This document shows, in pieces, positions 35,953 to 45,104 of a stretch of DNA of 64,000 bases (position 1 is its first letter; each line of letters starts with the position of its first letter). The DNA comes from Aquisalinus luteolus (GTDB lineage: Bacteria > Pseudomonadota > Alphaproteobacteria > Caulobacterales > Parvularculaceae). Made by a program: the position numbers and the translations under genes. Under the pieces are notes generated by a model. That model did not search any database. It was not told where the DNA came from and was given only the letters and a program-made list of their open reading frames with translations. The stretch is from NCBI RefSeq assembly GCF_009712425.2, contig NZ_VCJR02000001.1, forward strand, positions 124,001 through 188,000. Direction: 5' to 3'.

Positions 35953-36852
35953 TCATAGCGATAGCCCCATCCGGTACAGCCTGTCGGCATTGCGGCCCCA
36001 CATGGCGCGTTTCTCGTCGTCGCTGAAAGCAGCAATGATGTTGGCGTAGGATGACAGGCACCGATCAAAGTCGGCGTACAGCTTGTCGGTCGGGAAATCG
36101 CTGGCGAACATCACGCGGTCCGTGCCGAACAGGTCGATCGTCTCCAGCACATAGGGGCGAATACTCTCTTCGGTCCAGTCGTGGTCGGTGATGCCGAAGC
36201 CGGAAACCTTGACCGCGCAATGGGGCAGCGCGGCGAGGGCGGCCATGCCCTTGCGCCACTCTTCCTTCTCGTCATGAAATGGCATGCCGGCATGGTTGAT
36301 CATGACCGGAATATCCTCATGTGCAGACAACAGCGGTACCAGCGGTGCGAATTGCGATGGATAGGCCTGCAGGTCGAAGCCGAGGCCATAGCCGGCGAGT
36401 TTTGCAAAACCGGCCTGCCATTGCGGATCGACGGTCAGGTCGACCGGCGTGTAAGTCCTGTACGGATCATCATGATAGTTGACGATATGGCGGATGCCGC
36501 GCACAGCCGAGTATCCTGCATGGGCGGCCAGTGTTTCTTCAACGGCGGGGGCGTTCAGGGCGGCGAAGGCGACCATGGCAGTCGGTGCACCGTGTTGCGT
36601 GCGTAAACCGTCGAGCCAGCGTGACTCATCAACAGCCAGCTCAGGTGCGGCCCCGGCATCGACATGCACCGTGCCCGCGACAGTCCAGCGCTGTGCGTCG
36701 GCAGCATATTCCTCGGGGCCGTAATCCGTGGCAATTGCCTCGACCGACCCCATCAGCCCGTCAGTGGAGAAGGGCGGTGTCAGCCACGGATGCGCGATCG
36801 CGTCCAGATCCCAGAAATGAACATGGGCGTCGACAAATGGTATATCGTGCAT
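35953..36852 (-). CDS. Amidohydrolase-family sugar lactonase, probable L-rhamnonolactonase
   Basis: A 299-residue TIM-barrel amidohydrolase (amidohydrolase_2/COG3618 type). [12 protein letters not shown] gives the HxH metal ligands at the N-terminus, [10 protein letters not shown] a later His, and [10 protein letters not shown] the C-terminal catalytic Asp. Members hydrolyse sugar-acid lactones such as L-fuconolactone and L-rhamnonolactone. It fills the lactone-opening step between rhamnose dehydrogenase (39885) and rhamnonate dehydratase (38555). The start at 36852 has GGAGG at good spacing; ATG 36858 is too close to it. Confidence 0.82.
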   Translation of the reverse strand: MHDIPFVDAHVHFWDLDAIAHPWLTPPFSTDGLMGSVEAIATDYGPEEYAADAQRWTVAGTVHVDAGAAPELAVDESRWLDGLRTQHGAPTAMVAFAALNAPAVEETLAAHAGYSAVRGIRHIVNYHDDPYRTYTPVDLTVDPQWQAGFAKLAGYGLGFDLQAYPSQFAPLVPLLSAHEDIPVMINHAGMPFHDEKEEWRKGMAALAALPHCAVKVSGFGITDHDWTEESIRPYVLETIDLFGTDRVMFASDFPTDKLYADFDRCLSSYANIIAAFSDDEKRAMWGRNADRLYRMGLSL

Positions 36853-36904
36853 GATCATTTCCTCCGGGAGCTGAGGGCCTCTTTGCGGGCCTTTTCCTGC
36901 CTGG

Positions 36905-37651
36905 CTAATAGGTTGTACGGCCACCTGACGTGTCGAAGGCGGAGGCGGTGGTGAAGGAGCAATCCTCGCTCGCCATGAAGCAGATCATGCTGGCGACTTC
37001 CTCGGCCGTGCCAAGGCGTCCCATCGGGATTTTCGACTTCATGTAATCGATCTGGCTCTGCGGCATCTGGTCGAAAATCGGGCTCTCGAACGCGGCAGGC
37101 GTGATGCAGTTGGCAATAACGCCTGTCTGCGCCAGTTCCTTGCCCAAGCTTTTAGTCAGGCCGATGACCCCGGCCTTTGACGCGGAATAGGCCGACGCGT
37201 TCGGATTACCCTCCTTGCCGGCGACGGAGGCGACATTGATGATCCGCCCGTAGCCATTGTCGAGCATGTAGGGAATGATGGCGCGGCAGCACATGAAGGT
37301 GCCGTTGAGATTGATGTCGATAACCTTGCGCCAGCTGTCGAGCGGGAAATCCTGTACCGGCACGGTGGCGCCGGTGATGCCTGCACTGTTGATGAGGATA
37401 TCGATGGAGCCGAAAGCCTCGAGCGTCTCCTCGGCAGCAGCCTGGATGGCGTCCGCATCGGTGATATCTACCCGGATGGTGCGGGCGCCGGGGATATCTT
37501 CCTGCGCTTGCTGCAACCCTTCCTCGTTCATGTCCCAGAGGACGACATTACCGCCTTCTTCGGCGATACGTTTTGCGCTGGCGAGGCCGAGGCCGGAAGC
37601 CCCGCCGGTGATGGCGGCCGTCTTGCCGGAAAATCTGTCTTTATAAATCAC
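36905..37651 (-). CDS. SDR oxidoreductase, probable 2-keto-3-deoxy-L-rhamnonate 4-dehydrogenase
   Basis: A 248-residue classical SDR: GGASGLGLA for the coenzyme loop, INSAGIT, catalytic Ser in NVASVAG and YSASK. It is placed between the hydrolase of the diketo acid (4-bp overlap at its start) and the lactonase. In the non-phosphorylating rhamnose pathway an SDR of this type oxidises 2-keto-3-deoxy-L-rhamnonate at C4 with NAD+. No aldolase gene is present, which supports the oxidative branch. Function is assigned by operon context plus family. Confidence 0.82.
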   Translation of the reverse strand: MIYKDRFSGKTAAITGGASGLGLASAKRIAEEGGNVVLWDMNEEGLQQAQEDIPGARTIRVDITDADAIQAAAEETLEAFGSIDILINSAGITGATVPVQDFPLDSWRKVIDINLNGTFMCCRAIIPYMLDNGYGRIINVASVAGKEGNPNASAYSASKAGVIGLTKSLGKELAQTGVIANCITPAAFESPIFDQMPQSQIDYMKSKIPMGRLGTAEEVASMICFMASEDCSFTTASAFDTSGGRTTY

Positions 37652-38523
37652 GAGAGGTCTCCCTCGATTGCAGTTCTTGACCAGGCAATGACAGTCTGGC
37701 GTTGGGTGCCGAGGCCGTCTATCCCCAGCTCCATGATATCACCTGCGGCGAGATACTGGGCATTAGGCTTCTGTCCTTCGCCGACGCCGGGAGGTGTGCC
37801 AGTGATGACAAGGTCACCCGGCATCAGTGTCATGTATCGGCTGATATAGGAAAGCGCTTCGGCGACCGTGAAGATCATCGTCCTTGTATTGCCGGTCTGC
37901 TTGCGCTCGCCATTGACGTCGAGATACATGGCGAGGTCCTGCGGATCGCCGAGTTCGTCAGCGGTCACGAGCCAAGGGCCAACCGGACAGAACGTGTCGT
38001 GCCCCTTGCCCTTGCTCCATTGCGAGCCGCGTTGCTTCTGGTTGAATCGCTCGGAGACGTCATTGGCCAGAACATAGCCGGCGACATGGGACAGGGCGTC
38101 TTCCTCGGCAACGTAAGACATGCGCTGGCCGATGATGACGCCGAGTTCCACTTCCCAGTCTGAGTGCGTCGAGTCCTGCGGCAACATCACATCGTCATTC
38201 GGGCCGGTCAGGCTGGAGACGGCCTTCATGAAGGTGATCGGCTCGGTCGGGACGGGCAAGCCGGCTTCCTTTGCGTGGTCTTCGTAATTGAGACCGACGG
38301 CAACGATTTTCGGAATGCCGTTGACCGGGATGCCGTAGCGCACGCCCTCTTCGACGAGTGGCAGCGTGTCGATATCAAGTTCGGACAGGTGTTTCATCAT
38401 GCGCGGTGACAGCACGGCGGGCGTGATGTCGTCGATATGTTTTGAGAGGTCGCGGATGCGGCCATCAGTGTCGAGGAGGCCGGGTTGTTCCTTGCCCGGA
38501 AGGCCGTAGCGGCAGAGCTTCAT
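37648..38523 (-). CDS. Fumarylacetoacetate-hydrolase family enzyme, probable 2,4-diketo-3-deoxy-L-rhamnonate hydrolase
   Basis: A 291-residue FAH-superfamily protein: VAVGLNYEDHAKEAGLPVP, the metal-binding WEVELGVIIG, GPWLVTADE and PGDLVITGTPPGVGEG are family hallmarks. These enzymes cleave C-C bonds of beta-diketo acids. In this operon it should split 2,4-diketo-3-deoxy-L-rhamnonate into pyruvate and L-lactate. The ATG at 38523 is chosen because a longer reading runs into the rhamnonate dehydratase gap without homology. Its stop overlaps the SDR start by 4 bp. Confidence 0.85.
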   Translation of the reverse strand: MKLCRYGLPGKEQPGLLDTDGRIRDLSKHIDDITPAVLSPRMMKHLSELDIDTLPLVEEGVRYGIPVNGIPKIVAVGLNYEDHAKEAGLPVPTEPITFMKAVSSLTGPNDDVMLPQDSTHSDWEVELGVIIGQRMSYVAEEDALSHVAGYVLANDVSERFNQKQRGSQWSKGKGHDTFCPVGPWLVTADELGDPQDLAMYLDVNGERKQTGNTRTMIFTVAEALSYISRYMTLMPGDLVITGTPPGVGEGQKPNAQYLAAGDIMELGIDGLGTQRQTVIAWSRTAIEGDLS

Positions 38524-38554
38524 GACAGGTCTTTCTTTATAGCGTGTAAGGAAT

Positions 38555-39739
38555 TTATGGTTTGTAGGGACGGGCAAGGTCGAGGCTGCGATCGAGCTCT
38601 ACGCCGAAGCCCGGCTTGTCGAGCGCGGAAGCAGCGATCCTGCCATTCTGTGGTACCGGCTCGCCCTGCAATTGCGGTGAGAACATCGGCACGACCTCGT
38701 CAGCCTTCGGTGCCATCATCAGGAATTCAGCAAACGGACTGTTATGGCGCGTGACCACGAAATGGTAGCTGTAGACCGACGAACCGTGCGGGATGACGAG
38801 CTTGCCATGGGCGTCGGCAAGAGCGGAGATCTTCAACAGCTCGGTCAGGCCGCCGCACCAGCCGACATCGGGCTGGATGATGTCGCAGCATTCCATTTCC
38901 AGCAGCATCCGGAAGCCCCAGCGGGTCGCTTCGTGTTCGCCGGTGGTGACCAGCATGCCGGGGGGAACAGCCTTTTTCAGAGACTGATAGCCCCAGTAAT
39001 CGTCAGGGCTGATCGCTTCCTCGATCCATTTCAGGCCGTGTGCGGCAGCGGCATGGGCAAGGCGAGTGGCATAGTCGAGGTCGAGAGCCATCCAGCAATC
39101 GAGCATCAGCCAGAAATCAGGGCCAACGCGTTCGCGCATCTCTGCGAGGTCGGCAATCGCCTGATTCATGCCCTCATTGCCCTCGACCGGCGCATAACGA
39201 AGGGGCATCTTGCCGCCGATGAAGCCCATTTCCTTGGCGAGGTCAGGCCGGGCACCGGTGGCGTAGAACTGGATTTCGTCGCGCACGGGACCGCCGATCA
39301 TCGCGTGGACCGGTTCCTGGCGCAGGCGACCGAGCAAGTCCCACAGGGCGAGATCGACACCGGAAATGGCATTCACCACGAGGCCCTTGCGGCCATAATA
39401 TTGTGTGGCGAAATACATCTGGTCCCAGATCAGTTCGATATCCGATGCCTTCTGGCCGATAACGAAACGGGACAGGTGCTTCTCGACGATATAGGCCGCA
39501 GGCTCGCCGCCGGTGGTGACCGCGAAGCCGATCGTGCCGTCATCGGCTTCGACCTCGACAACCAGCGTGCCGAGAGCGTTGATGCCGAAACTGCGGCGGC
39601 TTTTTCTGTAGGCCGGATATCTGGACATCGGCGTTGCGATATTATCATCGATCCAGTGCCCGTCGGACTGGTCATGATAATCGGCACCGCCGCCACGCAG
39701 GACGAATGCCCTGATATCGACTATCCTTGCAGATGCCAT
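38555..39739 (-). CDS. rhmD: L-rhamnonate dehydratase
   Basis: A 394-residue enolase-superfamily (mandelate racemase group) dehydratase converting L-rhamnonate to 2-keto-3-deoxy-L-rhamnonate. It tracks E. coli Rhm[66 protein letters not shown] (metal Asp), [12 protein letters not shown] (metal Glu), [27 protein letters not shown] and [12 protein letters not shown] (catalytic His). First gene of the eight-gene minus-strand rhamnose operon. The divergent promoter region lies at 39740-39884. Confidence 0.95.
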   Translation of the reverse strand: MASARIVDIRAFVLRGGGADYHDQSDGHWIDDNIATPMSRYPAYRKSRRSFGINALGTLVVEVEADDGTIGFAVTTGGEPAAYIVEKHLSRFVIGQKASDIELIWDQMYFATQYYGRKGLVVNAISGVDLALWDLLGRLRQEPVHAMIGGPVRDEIQFYATGARPDLAKEMGFIGGKMPLRYAPVEGNEGMNQAIADLAEMRERVGPDFWLMLDCWMALDLDYATRLAHAAAAHGLKWIEEAISPDDYWGYQSLKKAVPPGMLVTTGEHEATRWGFRMLLEMECCDIIQPDVGWCGGLTELLKISALADAHGKLVIPHGSSVYSYHFVVTRHNSPFAEFLMMAPKADEVVPMFSPQLQGEPVPQNGRIAASALDKPGFGVELDRSLDLARPYKP

Positions 39740-39778
39740 GATATTGTTTCGCTCCCGCCCGTTGTATGGAACTCTTGT

Positions 39779-39809
39779 TTATAATATGAGACTACTTCTT
39801 AGATTATAA
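39779..39809. promoter_or_regulatory. A/T-rich inverted repeat in the rhmD / rhamnose dehydrogenase divergent region
   Basis: TTATAAT at 39779-39785 and ATTATAA at 39803-39809 are exact inverted copies separated by 17 bases. They could form an operator or overlapping divergent -10 elements. The IclR-type and LacI-type palindromes seen elsewhere are absent here, so the rhamnose operon may have a separate regulator. Confidence 0.4.
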
Positions 39810-39884
39810 GATTTTGAGGGTCAACACCCTTCCCGGGTACCGACAGGGTCGTGGCCGGGTGTAGGAAAAATGGAGGAACAAGAG

Positions 39885-40646
39885 ATGTTATTGGACGGAA
39901 GAAGCGTACTTGTTACCGGCGGATCTGCCGGCATTGGCCAGGCGATCGCCATCGGTGCGGCACGGCAGGGTGCCAATGTTGCAATCAACTATCACGGAGA
40001 TGACGAGGGCGCGGAACATACGCTCGACCAGGTGCGTCAGGCTGGCAGCAAGGGCATCGCCGTGAAGGGCGATGTGGCAGACCCGAAAACCGCAGAAGAG
40101 TTCGTCAGTACCGCGACAAAAGCGCTGGGCGGTGTCGACGTGTTTGTCAGCAATGCCGGGATCTGTCCTTTCCATGCCTTTCTCGACATGCCGCAGGAAA
40201 CAGTTGAGCGAACCGTACAGGTCAACCTGCTCGGCGCTTATTATATGGTGCAGGCTGGTGCGCGGCAGATGGTGGAGCAGGGGCGTGGTGGCTCGATCAT
40301 CGCGGTCAGTTCGATCTCTGCGCTGGTCGGCGGTGAATTCCAGACACATTATACCCCGACCAAGGCGGGCGTGTTGTCGCTGATGCAGTCGACGGCTATC
40401 GCGCTGGGCAAGCACCAGATCAGGTGTAACGCCCTGCTGCCGGGCACGATCGAGACGGACATCAATCGCGACGACCTGTCCGATCCGGAAAAGCGCAAAT
40501 ATATGGAAGCGCGCACCCCGCTGGGCCGGCTTGGCGAACCGGAAGACCTAGCCGGACCGGCAATCTTCCTCGCCTCGGACATGGCACGCTACGTTACCGG
40601 CGCGGCCCTGCTGGTCGATGGCGGCATGTATGTGAACCTGCAATAG
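39885..40646 (+). CDS. SDR oxidoreductase, probable L-rhamnose 1-dehydrogenase
   Basis: A 253-residue classical SDR with VLVTGGSAGIGQAIA for the coenzyme loop, VSNAGICPF, catalytic Ser in VSSISALVGG, Tyr/Lys in YTPTK and the C-terminal VDGGMYVNLQ. Related bacterial enzymes oxidise L-rhamnose to L-rhamnono-lactone with NAD(P)+. It is divergent from the rhamnose operon and supplies its first step. ATG 39885 is preferred because GGAGG lies 8 bases upstream; ATG 39870 adds five residues. Sugar specificity is inferred from context. Confidence 0.85.
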   Translation: MLLDGRSVLVTGGSAGIGQAIAIGAARQGANVAINYHGDDEGAEHTLDQVRQAGSKGIAVKGDVADPKTAEEFVSTATKALGGVDVFVSNAGICPFHAFLDMPQETVERTVQVNLLGAYYMVQAGARQMVEQGRGGSIIAVSSISALVGGEFQTHYTPTKAGVLSLMQSTAIALGKHQIRCNALLPGTIETDINRDDLSDPEKRKYMEARTPLGRLGEPEDLAGPAIFLASDMARYVTGAALLVDGGMYVNLQ

Positions 40647-40686
40647 GGCGCGTGGGGCACCTCTCGCGCCGGAAAACAGGTAAAAT

Positions 40687-40701
40687 TCCCACATTGCGGG
40701 A
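40687..40701. promoter_or_regulatory. IclR-type 15-bp palindrome (TCCCACATTGCGGGA)
   Basis: TCCCACATTGCGGGA lies 58 bp before the IclR-family gene and suggests autoregulation. It differs from the 25919 site at one central base. Confidence 0.7.
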
Positions 40702-40758
40702 TTGGGCGGGCGGTAGTAACACATAAGGCCTCCTTCAGGAAAAAGCAGGCGCGACCTC

Positions 40759-41568
40759 ATGGCTGAACCAAAAGCAAAAACCTCGACAAAGGGCACGGCG
40801 TCCAAGGCGCCGAAGGAAAAAGGCTCCAGCGGCGCCCAGACCCTGATGCGCGGCCTCGATGTGCTGGAAACGGTGCGCGACGGGCCGGTATCGCTGAACG
40901 AGCTCTCCGAAGAGCTGGGCCTGACGCGCAGTACGGCGCACCGGCTGGCTGCGGCGCTGGTCGAGCGGCGGTTCCTGTCATTCACGCCGCGCGGCGGTTA
41001 CAGCCTCGGGCCGGTGATTCTCGCGCTGGGGCATTGCGCCAGGTTGCAGATCCAGTTGGCGCAGGTCGCCCGTCCGGTGCTTGAGAACCTTGCCAAGCAG
41101 ACAGACGACATCGTCCATCTGGGCGTCATCGACGGGGATGAGGTGCTTTATCTGGAAAAAATTCCCGGCAAGCGCCGCATACTGATCAGCTCCCATGTCG
41201 GCGAACGACAGCCCATCGCGACGACGGGCCTGGGCAAGGCGCTGATTCTCGAGGAAAGCGAAGCCTATTGGAAAAGGCTGTATGAAATGGCCGCCGCCGA
41301 TGCCGGTAACTCAATGCCCGTATGGATGGAGCGGATGCGCTCCTATCAAAAGGGTGACTACGCCTTCGACCTTGAAGAGAACGAAGACCGCGTGCGCTGC
41401 GTGGCAGCCCCGATTCGAAATGTCGAGAACAAGGTGGTCGCGGCAATCAGCTTGTCTAGTGCCGCACAATATATGAGTGACGAGCGCATGCAGGAACTGG
41501 TGCCCGTTGTGCAGGATGCGACCCGGCAGATCAGCCGCGAGCTGGGCTGGCAGGACCCTGACGCCTGA
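40759..41568 (+). CDS. IclR-family transcriptional regulator
   Basis: A 269-residue regulator. After a basic ~30-residue N-terminal extension (KAKTSTKGTASKAPKEKG), the winged HTH reads SLNELSEELGLTRSTAHRLAAALVERRFLSF. An effector domain follows with DDIVHLGVIDGDEVLYLEK, GLGKALILEE, RCVAAPIRNVENKVVAAISLS and the C-terminal helix LVPVVQDATRQIS. Identical-type palindromes lie immediately before and after the gene and before the 26160 receptor. It probably senses a pectin or rhamnogalacturonan breakdown acid such as a 2-keto-3-deoxy sugar acid, as KdgR-like IclR proteins do; the ligand is inference. Confidence 0.9.
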   Translation: MAEPKAKTSTKGTASKAPKEKGSSGAQTLMRGLDVLETVRDGPVSLNELSEELGLTRSTAHRLAAALVERRFLSFTPRGGYSLGPVILALGHCARLQIQLAQVARPVLENLAKQTDDIVHLGVIDGDEVLYLEKIPGKRRILISSHVGERQPIATTGLGKALILEESEAYWKRLYEMAAADAGNSMPVWMERMRSYQKGDYAFDLEENEDRVRCVAAPIRNVENKVVAAISLSSAAQYMSDERMQELVPVVQDATRQISRELGWQDPDA

Positions 41569-41612
41569 AAAAGCGAGGCTGACGGCGTACAATCTTGTAA
41601 AATGAAATAATA

Positions 41613-41627
41613 TTCCGCAATGTGGGA
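41613..41627. promoter_or_regulatory. IclR-type 15-bp palindrome (TTCCGCAATGTGGGA)
   Basis: TTCCGCAATGTGGGA is the third copy of the motif, in reverse orientation relative to the other two. It lies 87 bp upstream of the six-hairpin glycosidase start and probably controls it and the GH43-like gene. Confidence 0.65.
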
Positions 41628-41660
41628 TTGTGGTTGCGTTTTCTTCCGGCAGCGATAGAG

Positions 41661-41674
41661 TATCGGTAACGATA
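41661..41674. promoter_or_regulatory. Dyad TATCG-GTAA-CGATA before the glycosidase gene
   Basis: TATCGGTAACGATA has 5-bp perfect arms around a 4-base centre, 40 bp before the glycosidase start. It could be a second operator, but no other copy was found, so the call is weak. Confidence 0.3.
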
Positions 41675-41714
41675 ACGATGCCGACGGCTCGACACTGCTG
41701 CGGGAGGACTGCCA

Positions 41715-44063
41715 ATGACCAGATATCCGTTTCATCAGGGTTGCCTGAAAACCGGGTTGCGCGCGACGACCATCATGGCGAGCGCCTTGTTTGCACTGTC
41801 GGCTTGTGCCGCAGAACCAGCGCCGGCGCAGACGCCGACTGGTAATCAGCCTCAGGAAAGTTCTGCGCCAGCGGAGACGGCAGCTATCGACCGGCAAGCG
41901 CTGGTGTCGCGGCACGATGTGACGCTTGACAGGATCGATCCGGAGTCGCCGGTGATGGTCGGCAATGGCTCGCTGGCGATGGCGCTGGACATTACAGGGC
42001 TGCAGACATTTCGCGATGAATATTCCGCCTTTTCGCCGCTGATGACACAGGCGCAATGGGCCTGGCACAGCTTCCCCAATCCTGAAGGCTATACACTGGA
42101 GGACACCTATCGCCCGATCGAGGCGCATGGCGAAACCTATCAGTACCCGTATTTCAACGACTGGGCGGTGGCCGATGAAAATCCGGCAATCGCCTATATG
42201 CGCCGCAATCCGCATCGCATTTCGCTTGGGCGGCTGTCCTTCGTGACTGCGAACGGGGAGGGCGTTGCGCCGCTCGATTTTTCCGAGGTCGGCAATACCA
42301 GCCAGACTCTCGACCTGTGGCACGGGCAGGCTGACAGCAGCTTCGAGATCGATGGCCAGCCGGTCAGTGTAACTACGAGCGCACATCGTAACAGGGACAT
42401 GGTGCTCGTAGAGATTACGTCGCCGCTGGTTGCCTCTGGTGATCTCGGAGTCGAGATCGCGTTTCCCTATGTCAGCCAGTCGTTGCAGCCTGACCCTGCC
42501 GAGTGGAACGCCGATGACAGCCACCAGACCGCGCTTGAGATGGCTGGCGACAATACGGCGCTGTTCCGGCGATCACTCGATGAGATGACCTATGTCGCGC
42601 GTGCCACCTATGATGATGGCAGCACCCTGCGCGAGACAGGGGCGCATCGTTATGTCCTGCAGGCTGAGGGCGAAACGGATACACTTCGGCTGCTGCTTGA
42701 ATACGCACCGGAAGAGAGTGCTCTGGAGACGGCCATCGAGTTCGATACAGCGAACAGGGGCGCGGCGCAAAGCTGGGCGGCCTATTGGCAGCAAGGCGGC
42801 ATGGTCGACTTTTCCGGCAGTACCGATCCGCGCGCGGAGGAACTGGAGCGCCGCGTGGTGCTGTCGCAATATCTGACCGGCGTGAATACCGGCGGCGATT
42901 TCATTCCCCAGGAAGAAGGGCTTTATTCCAACAGCTGGAATGGCAAGTTCCACCACGAAATGCATGGCTGGCATGTGGCGCATTTCCTGTTGTGGAACCG
43001 GGATCAGCAGGTCGCAGCCAGCCTCGACTGGTATAACCGCACACTGGACAAGGCTCAGGCCCGCGCCGAGCATTACGGTCGTGACGGGGCGTGGTGGCCC
43101 AAGATGACCGCTGACGATGCGGTGGAGAGCCCCAGTACCATCAACCCTTTCATCATGTGGCAGCAGCCGCACCCAATCTATCTGGCCGAACTGGCGTGGC
43201 GGAACGATCAGTCAGCGGATTTGCTTGAACAATACAGCGAGGTGGTATTCGAGACCGCCGACCTGCTGGCAACCTTCCTTGTCTGGGATGATGAAAAAGG
43301 CGCCTATGTGCTGGGCCCGCCGGTCATTCCAGTGCAGGAGGCCTATGATGCCGGCACGACCGTGAACCCGACCTTCGAAGTTGCCTATTTTGCCTGGGGG
43401 CTGGAGACGGCACAGGTTTGGCGCGAACGGCTGGGTATGGAGCGCAACGCAGAGTGGGACGAGGTGCTGGAAGGCCTGTCGCCGCTACCGACAGCCGACG
43501 GGCTCTACCTGCCGGTCGATGACATGCCCGATTTTTGGGCAGATGCCATGCGGCCGCAATGCGCCGGTGGGCAGGGCACGGTGGGCGGCGTCGATGCCGC
43601 AGGCGATGATCCGGCAGACCATGACTGCCTGAACCGCGATCACCCGTCCTTCCTGATGGCGACGGGACTGATTCCCGGCGGTGAGCGTGTCGACGATGAC
43701 ATGATGCGCCGTACCATGATGGTTATGGATGAACACTGGGATTTCCGTCAGACATGGGGCTGGGACTTCCCGATGATGGCAATGACGGCGGCACGGCTCG
43801 GCGAAACTGAAAAGGCGCTGGACTATCTGATGATGGATGCCGCCAACAACCAGTATGGCCTGACCGGCATGACCCCGCGCTATCATCTCGGTGACGATGG
43901 CTATGTGAAAAATGCCGATACCTATTTCCCGTCCAACGGCTCCCTGCTTGCCGCCGTCGCGCTGATGGTCGCCGGCTGGGATGGTGCCGAGGCGGAAACG
44001 CCGGGGTTCCCGGACGATGGCAGCTGGGTCATCAGGTATGAGGACATAACGCCCCTGCCGTAA
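41715..44063 (+). CDS. Six-hairpin (alpha/alpha barrel) glycosidase-like lipoprotein
   Basis: A 782-residue protein with lipoprotein signal (ASALFALSAC) and a strong GGAGG before ATG 41715. The N-terminal beta-sandwich part includes PVMVGNGSLAMALDITGLQTF. The alpha/alpha-barrel part, from about residue 360, includes LEEGLYSNSWNGKFHHEMHGWHVAHFLLW-like sequence around residues 400-430, AYDAGTTVNPTFEVAYFAWGL at ~550 and TWGWDFPMMAMTAARLG at ~690. This arrangement resembles GH65/GH95-type six-hairpin glycosidases, but I cannot assign a CAZy family. Under an IclR-type operator and beside rhamnose genes, it may act on rhamnogalacturonan side chains. Confidence 0.7.
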   Translation: MTRYPFHQGCLKTGLRATTIMASALFALSACAAEPAPAQTPTGNQPQESSAPAETAAIDRQALVSRHDVTLDRIDPESPVMVGNGSLAMALDITGLQTFRDEYSAFSPLMTQAQWAWHSFPNPEGYTLEDTYRPIEAHGETYQYPYFNDWAVADENPAIAYMRRNPHRISLGRLSFVTANGEGVAPLDFSEVGNTSQTLDLWHGQADSSFEIDGQPVSVTTSAHRNRDMVLVEITSPLVASGDLGVEIAFPYVSQSLQPDPAEWNADDSHQTALEMAGDNTALFRRSLDEMTYVARATYDDGSTLRETGAHRYVLQAEGETDTLRLLLEYAPEESALETAIEFDTANRGAAQSWAAYWQQGGMVDFSGSTDPRAEELERRVVLSQYLTGVNTGGDFIPQEEGLYSNSWNGKFHHEMHGWHVAHFLLWNRDQQVAASLDWYNRTLDKAQARAEHYGRDGAWWPKMTADDAVESPSTINPFIMWQQPHPIYLAELAWRNDQSADLLEQYSEVVFETADLLATFLVWDDEKGAYVLGPPVIPVQEAYDAGTTVNPTFEVAYFAWGLETAQVWRERLGMERNAEWDEVLEGLSPLPTADGLYLPVDDMPDFWADAMRPQCAGGQGTVGGVDAAGDDPADHDCLNRDHPSFLMATGLIPGGERVDDDMMRRTMMVMDEHWDFRQTWGWDFPMMAMTAARLGETEKALDYLMMDAANNQYGLTGMTPRYHLGDDGYVKNADTYFPSNGSLLAAVALMVAGWDGAEAETPGFPDDGSWVIRYEDITPLP

Positions 44064-44106
44064 TCGTTTTTCGAACGGTGAGAAACAGAGACAAGAACAG
44101 GAGAGG

Positions 44107-45075
44107 ATGATGAAGAAACTGATGATCACGGCGGCACTGGCCGCGATGTTGCCGGCCGCTGCCGCCGCTCAAGGGCTGGATGAAGACGAGGTGCTGCTGT
44201 TCTCTTCCTTCCGCAATGATGGCGAGACCGGCCTGCACCTGGCCTATAGCGAGGACGGGCTGACCTGGACCGCGCTGAAGGATGGCGAGTCCTTCCTTAC
44301 GCCGCAGATCGGCAACAAGCTGATGCGCGACCCGTGCATCATTCAGGGACCTGACGGTACCTATCACATGGTCTGGACGACCGGCTGGTGGGAAAACAAT
44401 ATCGGCATTGCCCATTCAGAGGACCTGATCAACTGGAGCGAACAGACCATGTTGCCGGTCATGGCGCATGAGCCTGAAGTGATGAACAGCTGGGCGCCGG
44501 AGATCTTCTTCAACGACCAGACGGAAGAATACATTATCTTCTGGTCATCCGCCGTGCCGGGCAAGTTCCCGGAGACCGAGGATCGCGGCGACATCCGCTC
44601 GACTATCGGCAAGGGCATCAATCACCGCGTCTATTACGTCAAGACAAGGGACTTCAAGACGTACACGGATACGGCCCTGTTCTATGATGGCGGCTATGTC
44701 TCGATCGACGGGTCGATCCTGAAGGATGGCGAGCGCTATATCATGTTCATAAAGGACGAGACCAAGCGCCCGGAGCCGGAAAAGAATATCCGTATCTCCA
44801 TTGCCGCAGACCCGGAAGGCCCGTGGGGCCCGTCTTCGCCGCCTTTCTCCCCGGACGGTGTCTGGGTCGAAGGGCCGACCGCGACCAAGATCGGCGATGA
44901 ATTCTATGTCTATTACGACGCCTATATGGAACATCGCATGATGGGTGCGAAGTCGGACGATCTCATCCACTGGGAAGACATCAGCGACCAGCTGACCTTT
45001 CCGGAAGGGTCGCGCCATGGTACGGTCCTGAAGATCGATCGCGAGACGCTAGAGGGGCTGAAGACGGTCGAATAG
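44107..45075 (+). CDS. GH43-like five-bladed propeller glycosidase
   Basis: A 322-residue secreted protein (signal peptide MMKKLMITAALAAMLPAAAAA). Propeller motifs include MRDPCIIQGPDGTYHMVWTT (base Asp in RDP), NSWAPEIFFNDQTEEYIIFW and WVEGPTATKIGDEFYVYYD (acid Glu in EGP). These fit clan GH-F enzymes, which act on arabinofuranosides, xylosides or galactosides. It follows the six-hairpin gene by 43 bp and is probably co-transcribed, so a side-chain-removing role on pectin is likely. The exact subfamily is unclear. Confidence 0.8.
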   Translation: MMKKLMITAALAAMLPAAAAAQGLDEDEVLLFSSFRNDGETGLHLAYSEDGLTWTALKDGESFLTPQIGNKLMRDPCIIQGPDGTYHMVWTTGWWENNIGIAHSEDLINWSEQTMLPVMAHEPEVMNSWAPEIFFNDQTEEYIIFWSSAVPGKFPETEDRGDIRSTIGKGINHRVYYVKTRDFKTYTDTALFYDGGYVSIDGSILKDGERYIMFIKDETKRPEPEKNIRISIAADPEGPWGPSSPPFSPDGVWVEGPTATKIGDEFYVYYDAYMEHRMMGAKSDDLIHWEDISDQLTFPEGSRHGTVLKIDRETLEGLKTVE

Positions 45076-45104
45076 GGTTGACCATAGAGATGCGCAGAAC
45101 GGTA

